Shown piece by piece: positions 1-5,666 of a stretch of 5,666 nt of DNA (the stretch's first letter is position 1; every line of letters begins with the position of its first letter). The notes below the pieces were generated by a model. The model had not been told where the DNA came from. It was given only the letters and a program-made list of their open reading frames with translations, and made no database searches. Source of the DNA: Bacteroidales bacterium UBA5219 (GTDB lineage Bacteria; Bacteroidota; Bacteroidia; Bacteroidales; ML635J-15); contig DHVB01000046.1 of assembly GCA_002412425.1 (NCBI GenBank), positions 1-5,666 of the forward strand, in the 5' to 3' direction. A program made the translations under genes and the position numbers.

Positions 1-10
1 AGTTTCAAAA

Positions 11-40
11 AAATCTTTAACTTTGTAAAGTTAAAGATTT
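11..40 (+). promoter_or_regulatory. Perfect 14-bp inverted repeat overlapping a Bacteroidota -7 box
   Basis: Left arm 11-24 (AAATCTTTAACTTT) and right arm 27-40 are exact reverse complements, separated only by GT. Bases 18-25 read TAACTTTG, a full match to the Bacteroidota -7 consensus TAnnTTTG. The matching -33 TTTG would lie about 20 bases upstream, just outside the window, so the promoter cannot be confirmed. If it is real, transcription would start near base 32 and give a leader of about 230 nt before the first gene. A near-palindrome centred on a -7 box is what an operator for a dimeric repressor would look like. Alternatively, read on the minus strand, the repeat is followed by seven T residues and could be an intrinsic terminator for a leftward transcript, but no leftward gene is visible in the window. 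The inverted repeat is seen directly; the promoter/operator role is inference. Confidence 0.5.
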
Positions 41-80
41 AAGTTCTTTGAAAAATAAAATATTAACAAATTAAAAAAAC

Positions 81-100
81 TGTCCTAATAAAAGGGGACA
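81..100. repeat. Small inverted repeat TGTCC/GGACA in the leader
   Basis: TGTCC at 81-85 pairs with GGACA at 96-100 across a 10-base spacer. It lies between the two candidate -7 boxes. A transcript starting near base 32 could fold it into a short hairpin, but five base pairs with a loop of ten is weak. GGACA recurs at 139-143 and 183-187. No function can be assigned. Confidence 0.3.
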
Positions 101-102
101 CT

Positions 103-110
103 TAAATTTG
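103..110 (+). promoter_or_regulatory. Second candidate -7 box (TAAATTTG)
   Basis: TAAATTTG matches the Bacteroidota -7 consensus TAnnTTTG. No TTTG is found at the expected distance upstream (around bases 78-84), so only half of the promoter is supported. In a very AT-rich leader such a match can arise by chance. If used, transcription of the three-gene operon would begin near base 117, about 150 bases before the first start codon. Confidence 0.25.
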
Positions 111-193
111 CTATAAAATGGTTAGAGAATCAAGATACGGACATCCCATCCAAATACTTGTGTGAAACATACAATATTTATTGGACAGCAATA

Positions 194-242
194 GTTGAAC
201 TTTATATTCAACTTTATCCAGTTATTATTAATGGAAATAATA
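194..242 (+). other. Two short hairpins in the leader before the first gene
   Basis: GTTGAA at 194-199 pairs with TTCAAC at 207-212 across a seven-base loop. TATTATT at 223-229 pairs with AATAATA at 236-242 across a six-base loop. The second is made only of A-T pairs and would be weak. Both lie in the presumed untranslated leader and stop about 20 bases before the start codon at 265, so they do not cover the start. They may be simple by-products of AT-rich sequence. No riboswitch class is recognisable. Confidence 0.25.
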
Positions 243-264
243 TTAATTTTATAGAATAGAAATC

Positions 265-2670
265 ATGAAGATAAAACCCATTTCAACAAAGCTATTAAGA
301 GTCATGCTTTTTACTCTATTTGTAATAGTTACCAATGGTTTATATTCGCAATCTACTATAAATGGCAGTGTTAAAACAACAAATGGCGATCCTATAGAAT
401 TTGCCACTATTCAATTACTAGTTGATTCTCTTTACCAAAAATCCACACTAAGTGATTCGTTAGGATATTTTTCTATAGAAACAACAACAAAAGGTAATTG
501 TGAATTATTGATTGATTTTATCGGGTATTATTCCGTTAAAAAAAACATTAATTTAATAAATGATACCACAATAAATATTTATCTTCAACCTAATCCTATT
601 TGGATTACTGAAGTAACCATATCTGCTCAAAAACCTTTAATTCAGTCTAAATCTGACAGATTTATAGTTAATATATGCAGTAACGTTGATACTAAGGGGA
701 AAGAAACTACTGATATATTGAAACAGTTGCCAACTATAAAGTTATCTGAGCAATCTTTGAATATTTCAGGTAAATCATCTGTTATTATTTATATAAACGA
801 TCACAAAGTAAGAATGGAAGGTCAAGCTTTAATAAGCTATCTTAATTCTTTACCAACTGATTTGATCAATACAATAGAAATAATCTCGAATCCTCCAGCT
901 CAATACGATGCAGAAGGCAATGTCGGAATTATTAAAATAAATACAACAAAGAATATCCAACCGGGATGGAAATCTTATTTTCAATCAGGTTCTATAAAAA
1001 ATAGTTACATGTCATACTTGGTATCTGCATTTGCAAGCTATACCGGTGAAAAAATATTCTTTGAGAGTAGTATTAATAATGGAAACTATTCATATTTAAA
1101 TCAAAATCTATATAACAGTTACTTTCCTGGTGCAACAATAACAACATTTAATCCAAAAAAATGGAACTATTATGATTCAGACATTCAAACAACTTTCGGA
1201 TACAATTTTAATAAAAATTCAATTTTCATTATTGATTTTCAAGTTCCTTTGTTTAAAAAGGAGATAATTAGCGATATTGAAAATCAAACTAGTTTTATCA
1301 ATCCTATTAATAACTTTGTTGATTCAATCATTCATACTAATGGTAATACATTAAAGAATAGTTATACATATAATATAGAAGGGTTTTATAAACATTCGTT
1401 TTCAAACAACAAATCATACTTTACTGCAAATTTAGCTTATTTAAACAATTATACTATTAATAAAAGGTCGTTTTCTTCAACAACTCAAATTGGAAGCTTA
1501 AATTCAATCATTGAAGATTTTTATACAGAGGGGAAATATGACTATAATATTTTCACTTCAAATGTGGATTTATTTTTACCATTATTTAGTTGCAATGTTA
1601 ATACTGGTCTTAAATTATCATTTATTAGAACGTCCTCTATTAGTAAGTTTTTCACAGTGATAGATGACTATTCAATTATGGATTCAACCCTTTTTAATAA
1701 ATATAATTATAATGAAAATACACCTTCTGTTTATTTTTCTATAGAAAAGAGTTTACAAAGCTGGTCTTTCAAAGTAGGAATACGTTCCGAAATAACACAA
1801 ACTATCATTAATTCAATTGATACAAATGAACCAACAGAGAATAATTATGTGAAATTATTTCCAACAGTTTACATCTCCCATAAACTAAAGAATAATAACA
1901 ATATTTCAATTAGTTATTCAAGTAGGATAGAAAGACCTCCTTATCAATACTTAGATCCTTTTAAATGGTATATAAGCAAATACGATTATGCTATTGGAAA
2001 TCCTTTTTTACAGCCGTCTGATATTAAAAATGTCGAATTAACTTATTTACATAATACTACATTGAGCAGTAAATTATATTACTCTGCACAAAATAACAAA
2101 ATAGGACAATATGTAGTACTAGATTCTCTTAACATACTTAATCAGATACAAAAAACAGATAATTTTTTAAATGTTAATAACTATGGATATAATATTTATA
2201 AATATTTTGAATTATTTCAATGGATGGAAACTGTTTTACAGTTGGATTTTTATTATTCTAAATTTCAATCTAATAAAGAAGAATTTACGGATATAGATGG
2301 TTTTGGAAGTTCAATTACATTGTACAATTCGATACATATTAATAAAAAATTGCAATGTGTTCTAAATTTAGAAGAAAGAACTCCAGGATTATACAATTAT
2401 AGAAATACTAATAATTATTTTAAATTAGATATAGGGTTCAACTATTTATTCACAAAAAATAACATCGAAGTTAGATTTTACGTAAATGACATTTTAAAAA
2501 CCGCAAATCCAGAATATCACTATACAAGCGGCGGGGTCAAACAAGTCTATCAAAATTACTTTGATACTCGTATGGTTAGATTAGTTGTCTCATGGAAGTT
2601 AGGAAACTGGTATAATAAAACTTCAGAGACGACCACTCCTAGTAATATTGATGAAAAACGAAGAATATGA
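265..2670 (+). CDS. Outer-membrane beta-barrel protein, TonB-receptor-like, with carboxypeptidase-regulatory-like domain
   Basis: An 801-residue protein predicted to sit in the outer membrane. Residues 1-29 form a signal peptide: basic start (MKIKPISTKLLR), hydrophobic core, likely cut near YSQ-S. Residues about 31-107 are a carboxypeptidase-regulatory-like Ig fold. Residues about 113-230 are plug-like and end in the family's conserved motif NPPAQYDAEGNVGIIKI (209-225). The rest is a barrel with alternating aromatic/polar strands; RIERPPYQYLDPF (554-566) and GNPFLQP (about 577-583) are typical of Bacteroidota barrels of the OMP_b-brl_3 type. The length is normal for that group. It is not SusC-like and no SusD partner follows. 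The start at 265 is chosen because the next Met (residue 14) would remove the basic n-region; no clear Shine-Dalgarno is present, as is usual in the phylum. Its stop overlaps the exporter start by four bases, implying translational coupling. A hydrophilic tail of about 25 residues follows the last strand. Substrate and transport direction are unknown. Confidence 0.92.
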   Translation: MKIKPISTKLLRVMLFTLFVIVTNGLYSQSTINGSVKTTNGDPIEFATIQLLVDSLYQKSTLSDSLGYFSIETTTKGNCELLIDFIGYYSVKKNINLINDTTINIYLQPNPIWITEVTISAQKPLIQSKSDRFIVNICSNVDTKGKETTDILKQLPTIKLSEQSLNISGKSSVIIYINDHKVRMEGQALISYLNSLPTDLINTIEIISNPPAQYDAEGNVGIIKINTTKNIQPGWKSYFQSGSIKNSYMSYLVSAFASYTGEKIFFESSINNGNYSYLNQNLYNSYFPGATITTFNPKKWNYYDSDIQTTFGYNFNKNSIFIIDFQVPLFKKEIISDIENQTSFINPINNFVDSIIHTNGNTLKNSYTYNIEGFYKHSFSNNKSYFTANLAYLNNYTINKRSFSSTTQIGSLNSIIEDFYTEGKYDYNIFTSNVDLFLPLFSCNVNTGLKLSFIRTSSISKFFTVIDDYSIMDSTLFNKYNYNENTPSVYFSIEKSLQSWSFKVGIRSEITQTIINSIDTNEPTENNYVKLFPTVYISHKLKNNNNISISYSSRIERPPYQYLDPFKWYISKYDYAIGNPFLQPSDIKNVELTYLHNTTLSSKLYYSAQNNKIGQYVVLDSLNILNQIQKTDNFLNVNNYGYNIYKYFELFQWMETVLQLDFYYSKFQSNKEEFTDIDGFGSSITLYNSIHINKKLQCVLNLEERTPGLYNYRNTNNYFKLDIGFNYLFTKNNIEVRFYVNDILKTANPEYHYTSGGVKQVYQNYFDTRMVRLVVSWKLGNWYNKTSETTTPSNIDEKRRI

Positions 2671-4877
2671 AGTTGAATTTTCATTTCCACAGACAACGCG
2701 ATGCAATGGATTGCGGTCCTGTGGCTTTAAAAATGATAGCCAATTACTACGGTAAAGAATTTTCATTAGACAAACTTCGTCAATTAACCTATACCACAAA
2801 AGATGGAGTTTCGCTATTTGCCATTAGCGAAACAGCCGAACAAATTGGATTTAAAACAGTAGGTGGTAAGCTTACTTTTGAAAAACTAGAAAAAGAAGCC
2901 TTATTGCCTTGCATAGTCCATTGGAACCAAGCACATTTTGTCGTAGTTTATAAAATAAAAAATAAAACCCTTTTTAGAAAAAAATCAATTATTTATGTTG
3001 CCGACCCTGCACACGGTAAAGTTAAATACACCGAACAAGAATTTATCGAACACTGGATAAGCACCAAGTCGGACAAAGAAGAAAAAGGCATTGTTCTATT
3101 GTTGGAGCCTACCCAAGCATTTTACAAACAAGAAAGTGATAAAGCTAACACAAAAAGTCTTAAATTCTTATTCTCATATTTTTTAAAATACAAAAAGTTT
3201 TTTGGGCAACTAATAATTGGTTTATTGCTTGGAAGCTTGTTTCAGTTAATCTTTCCATTTCTCACACAAGCAGTTGTAGATACAGGTATTGCGAACAAAA
3301 ATATTGGATTTATTTATCTTGTATTATTAGCTCAAATGGTATTAATTATCAGTCGAATGTCTGTTGAATTTATAAGGCATTGGATACTTCTGCATATTAG
3401 TACAAGAATCAATATTTCATTACTATCCGATTTTTTTATAAAACTAATGAAATTGCCAATGTCATTTTTTGACACTAAACTAACAGGCGATATCTTGCAA
3501 CGGATTGATGATCATGAAAGGGTTCAAAGTTTTCTTACAGCAAGGACATTAGAAACCATTTTCTCATTTTTTACATTGATTGTTTTTGGTATAGTGTTAT
3601 GGACTTATAGTATTAAAATATTCATAATTTTCCTCATTGGCAGCATACTATATACAATTTGGATTTTGCTATTTTTGAAAAAAAGACGTGTTATAGATTA
3701 TAAATATTTTGAAGCTCGTTCAAGAAATCAAAGTAAAACCTTTCAGCTTATTCAAGGGATGCAGGAAATAAAACTTCAAAACTCTGAACAAAGACAAAGA
3801 TGGGATTGGGAAGATGTACAAGCAGATTTATTTGAAATAAATGTTTCCGCATTAAAGTTGGAACAAACACAGGAAGCAGGAAACATCTTTATTAACGAAG
3901 TCAAAAATATTGTAATAACTGTTTTTGCAGCATTAGCTGTTATTAATAATGAGATGACACTTGGAATGATGCTTGCAACACAATATATTATTGGGCAATT
4001 ATCTTTACCAATAGAACAGGCTGTTAGCTTTTTACATGACTTACAAAATACAAAAATAAGCCTTGAAAGAATAAACGAGATTCATAATAAAGCAGATGAA
4101 AATGCTAATAAACAAACGAATCCGACAAGCATTCATAAAAAGGATATTATAATTCAAAATCTTGTTTTTCAATACGAAGGTCCTCATTCAAAAATTGTAC
4201 TCAATAATATTTGTTTAACAATACCTGAAGGAAAAGTAACAGCAATTGTTGGAACAAGTGGCAGCGGAAAAACTACACTTATCAAATTGCTTCTACAATA
4301 CTATAATCCTGTAGAAGGTAAAATAGTAATTGATGATAACGATTTAAAAGAATTTAATACAACTTGGTGGCGAAATCAATGTGGGGCTGTTATGCAAGAC
4401 GGATTTATTTTTTCTGAGAGTATTGCACTTAATATTGCAGCAGGAGATGGAGAAGTTAATAAAGAAAAACTAAGGCAAGCAGCCGAAATTGCCAATATAC
4501 ATGACTTTATAATGGAATTACCTCTGAAATACAATACAGTAATTGGCAACGAAGGTCAAAACCTAAGCCAAGGTCAAAAACAACGAATCCTAATTGCAAG
4601 AGCAGTATATAAAAACCCCGATTTCCTATTTTTTGACGAAGCAACTAATGCACTTGATGCTAACAATGAAAAAGTTATTGTAGAAAATCTACAGGAATTT
4701 TACAAAGGAAAAACAGTAATAATAGTTGCTCATAGGTTAAGCACTGTAAAGAATGCCGACCAAATAGTAGTATTGAATAATGGAAAAGTTGTTGAAGTTG
4801 GAAAACACGATGTGTTAACTAGAAAAAAAGGGGCGTATTATCAACTAGTCAAGAATCAGTTGGAACTCGGAAATTAA
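2667..4877 (+). CDS. Peptidase-containing ABC transporter (C39 protease, membrane and ATPase domains)
   Basis: A 736-residue inner-membrane exporter of the bacteriocin/double-glycine-leader type. By family knowledge it removes the leader peptide from a small precursor and pumps the mature peptide out using ATP. Residues 1-148 are the C39 protease: oxyanion-hole Gln10, catalytic Cys16 in DCGP, His90 in AHF and Asp113 in ADP are all present, so it should be active. Hydrophobic segments near 179-202, 213-229, 295-315, 318-337 and 412-445 form the membrane domain; the cytoplasmic loop motif FFDTKLTGDILQRIDD (267-282) is typical of exporters. The ATPase has Walker A GTSGSGKTT (529-537), Q-loop Gln577, signature LSQGQ (633-637), Walker B FLFFDE (653-658), D-loop ALD (662-664) and switch His689. 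Length is usual for the family. The start is set by the ATGA overlap with the preceding stop and by the closeness of the protease motif to the N-terminus. A shortened HlyD-like partner follows after one base. Confidence 0.96.
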   Translation: MKLNFHFHRQRDAMDCGPVALKMIANYYGKEFSLDKLRQLTYTTKDGVSLFAISETAEQIGFKTVGGKLTFEKLEKEALLPCIVHWNQAHFVVVYKIKNKTLFRKKSIIYVADPAHGKVKYTEQEFIEHWISTKSDKEEKGIVLLLEPTQAFYKQESDKANTKSLKFLFSYFLKYKKFFGQLIIGLLLGSLFQLIFPFLTQAVVDTGIANKNIGFIYLVLLAQMVLIISRMSVEFIRHWILLHISTRINISLLSDFFIKLMKLPMSFFDTKLTGDILQRIDDHERVQSFLTARTLETIFSFFTLIVFGIVLWTYSIKIFIIFLIGSILYTIWILLFLKKRRVIDYKYFEARSRNQSKTFQLIQGMQEIKLQNSEQRQRWDWEDVQADLFEINVSALKLEQTQEAGNIFINEVKNIVITVFAALAVINNEMTLGMMLATQYIIGQLSLPIEQAVSFLHDLQNTKISLERINEIHNKADENANKQTNPTSIHKKDIIIQNLVFQYEGPHSKIVLNNICLTIPEGKVTAIVGTSGSGKTTLIKLLLQYYNPVEGKIVIDDNDLKEFNTTWWRNQCGAVMQDGFIFSESIALNIAAGDGEVNKEKLRQAAEIANIHDFIMELPLKYNTVIGNEGQNLSQGQKQRILIARAVYKNPDFLFFDEATNALDANNEKVIVENLQEFYKGKTVIIVAHRLSTVKNADQIVVLNNGKVVEVGKHDVLTRKKGAYYQLVKNQLELGN

Positions 4878-4878
4878 T

Positions 4879-5406
4879 ATGACAAACAATCCTGATAAAA
4901 TAGAATTAAGAAGTGAAAAAGTACGAAACATCATCGGACAAATTCCACCAAAAATAATACGAGTTGGAATAACAGTGATTTTCTTTATAATAATTGGCTT
5001 TTTAATTGGCAGCTATTATTTTGAATATGAGTACAATATTAAAACTACTGCATTAATCGAACAATCACAAGATACAACAAAAATACAGATTAAAATTCCG
5101 GCACATGAAATTGAAAAGGTAAAAGAAGGGCAAAAAGCATTATTATCATTTAATAACATCCCGAATGTCTATAATGAGAAAATAGCAGTACAAATTCAAT
5201 CAATACCCAAAAAAATTAACATTACAGAGAATGGAGGATTTTATATTGCAGAAATGGTATTAACCCACAAACTGCAATCAGAAAATGGTAATGAAATAAT
5301 CATTGATGATAAAATTGAAGTTAAAGCAGAATTAATATGCGGTAAAATAAGTTTCTTTGACAAGATTACTGAACCATTTAGATCAATACTGAAAACAAAA
5401 GATTGA
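4879..5406 (+). CDS. Short HlyD-like membrane-fusion protein lacking the coiled-coil middle
   Basis: A 175-residue protein with one membrane segment (about residues 27-46), predicted to be anchored in the inner membrane with its C-terminal part in the periplasm. The N-terminus (IELRSEKVRNIIGQIPPKIIR, within residues 8-28) is the hallmark of Bacteroidota HlyD-family adaptors that accompany C39 ABC exporters. Residues about 69-172 (IKIPAHEIEKVKEGQKALL, then FYIAEMVL and the end FRSILK) match the C-terminal beta-domain of the same adaptors. Usual members have about 400 residues or more; here the lipoyl and coiled-coil hairpin region that should sit between residues about 58 and 66 is missing, with the reading frame intact. 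It starts one base after the exporter stop, with a purine-rich CGGAA seven bases ahead, so it is co-translated or co-transcribed with it. It probably assists the transporter, but as built it should not reach a TolC channel. It could be a real mini-adaptor or an in-frame deletion remnant; the clean ends and tight operon fit favour the former. Confidence 0.85.
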   Translation: MTNNPDKIELRSEKVRNIIGQIPPKIIRVGITVIFFIIIGFLIGSYYFEYEYNIKTTALIEQSQDTTKIQIKIPAHEIEKVKEGQKALLSFNNIPNVYNEKIAVQIQSIPKKINITENGGFYIAEMVLTHKLQSENGNEIIIDDKIEVKAELICGKISFFDKITEPFRSILKTKD

Positions 5407-5424
5407 CAAACATGCCAACCCTTC

Positions 5425-5492
5425 GCAGCCATACACATTGCTTGTCCACACAAGCTTACCCACTACCAAAGCCAAGCAAAGAGTATGTCTGC
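5425..5492. repeat. Long imperfect inverted repeat downstream of the operon (element A)
   Basis: Bases 5425-5443 and 5474-5492 are imperfect reverse complements, 16 of 19 positions matching by eye (GCAGCCATAC against GTATGTCTGC, then TTGCTT against AAGCAA). Inside lies a competing perfect hairpin, GCTTGT 5440-5445 with ACAAGC 5450-5455 and a four-base loop. Composition is clearly richer in C and G than the genes before it. It begins 18 bases after the last stop codon. There is no T-run after it, so it is not a classic intrinsic terminator, although a transcript fold could protect the 3' end. The text is similar to dispersed repeats I recall downstream of genes in Bacteroidota genomes; that is memory, not a search result. 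Confidence 0.55.
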
Positions 5493-5510
5493 CCTGCCCA
5501 CAGGATGAAC

Positions 5511-5655
5511 AACGCCCAGTTGGTAACAAAGGCTAAAATCAAGCGGGCGGATAGTGGTAATTTATAAGGTATTGCATCTAATAAACTTTATCGCAGGTTG
5601 ATAGTGAAGTGCTCCGGAATGCCCGCCAGCTTTTAGCCTCAGCCGTTATAATTGC
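5511..5655. repeat. attC-like / dispersed inverted-repeat element (element B)
   Basis: A roughly 145-base element with nested inverted arms: GGCTAAAA 5531-5538 pairs with TTTTAGCC 5631-5638, and GCGGGC 5543-5548 pairs with GCCCGC 5621-5626, with small unequal bulges between (TCAA against CAGC). Outside these, GTAAC at 5523-5527 faces GTTAT at 5645-5649 (four clear pairs plus a possible wobble), separated from the inner arm by three bases on the left and six on the right. GATAGTG occurs twice, at 5550-5556 and 5600-5606. Nested arms, unequal bulges and outer AAC/GTT boxes recall integron attC sites, but the right box GTTATAA does not fully fit the GTTRRRY core. It may instead be another Bacteroidota dispersed repeat. 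An AAAGGA at 5657-5662 may be a ribosome site for a gene starting just beyond the window. Confidence 0.5.
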
Positions 5656-5666
5656 GAAAGGAAACA

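Noticed and set aside
118..165. 15-codon open frame in the leader (MVRESRYGHPIQILV)
   Set aside because: Too short for a precursor peptide, no GG motif and no ribosome site. A regulatory leader peptide is possible, but no codon bias toward one amino acid suggests attenuation.
1..264. CRISPR array, tRNA or rRNA gene in the leader or tail
   Set aside because: No regularly repeated direct units with unique spacers, no cloverleaf with a GTTCGA-like T-loop, and no rRNA-like conserved stretches were found on either strand.
265..2670. SusC-type glycan importer
   Set aside because: The protein is about 800 residues rather than about 1000, lacks the SusC N-terminal signature and has no SusD neighbour. 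The sequence motifs fit the OMP_b-brl_3 type barrel instead.
5241..5453. 70-codon open frame on the minus strand
   Set aside because: Most of it lies antisense to the third gene and runs into the repeat element. The protein has no recognisable domain, and there is no ribosome site or promoter. It is best explained as a shadow.
5493..5504. CCTG/CAGG mini-hairpin as an operon terminator
   Set aside because: Only four base pairs and no following T-run. No convincing intrinsic terminator is seen between the last stop and the window end.
5412..5567. 51-codon plus-strand open frame starting ATGCCAACCCTTCGC
   Set aside because: It runs through element A and into the left arm of element B, has no Shine-Dalgarno beyond an A-run, and has a low-complexity, Pro/Lys/Ser/His-rich product without leader or domain. 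The repeat structure explains the sequence better than a gene does.

Overview
The window looks like Bacteroidota (Bacteroidetes) chromosomal DNA. The coding part is strongly AT-rich, Shine-Dalgarno signals are weak, there are promoter -7 boxes of the Bacteroidota form TAnnTTTG, and all three proteins belong to families or subtypes typical of this phylum. I cannot name the genus from sequence alone.

Layout: bases 1-264 are a non-coding leader. It opens with a perfect 14-bp inverted repeat (11-40) that overlaps a -7-like box (18-25), and it holds a second -7-like box (103-110) and several small hairpins. Then come three tightly packed plus-strand genes. (1) 265-2670 encodes an 801-residue outer-membrane beta-barrel protein of the TonB-receptor-like type, with signal peptide, carboxypeptidase-regulatory-like domain, plug-like domain and barrel. 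(2) 2667-4877 encodes a 736-residue peptidase-containing ABC transporter with an intact C39 protease, a membrane domain and an ATPase; it starts inside the stop codon of gene 1 (ATGA overlap). (3) 4879-5406, one base further on, encodes a 175-residue HlyD-like membrane-fusion protein that has the family's N-terminal and C-terminal parts but lacks the long coiled-coil/lipoyl middle. Bases 5407-5666 are visibly richer in GC, carry no convincing gene, and contain two long imperfect inverted-repeat elements; the second has an overall plan reminiscent of an integron attC site or a dispersed Bacteroidota repeat.

Taken together, the three genes look like one operon for processing and exporting a small peptide: the C39 domain should cut a leader after a double glycine while the ABC transporter moves the peptide across the inner membrane. 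What is unusual is the envelope part. The adaptor is too short to span the periplasm and there is no TolC-like gene in the window, but an outer-membrane barrel is translationally coupled to the exporter. Either this barrel takes part in export, or it takes up or senses the exported product, or TolC is supplied from elsewhere. No substrate peptide gene is visible here.
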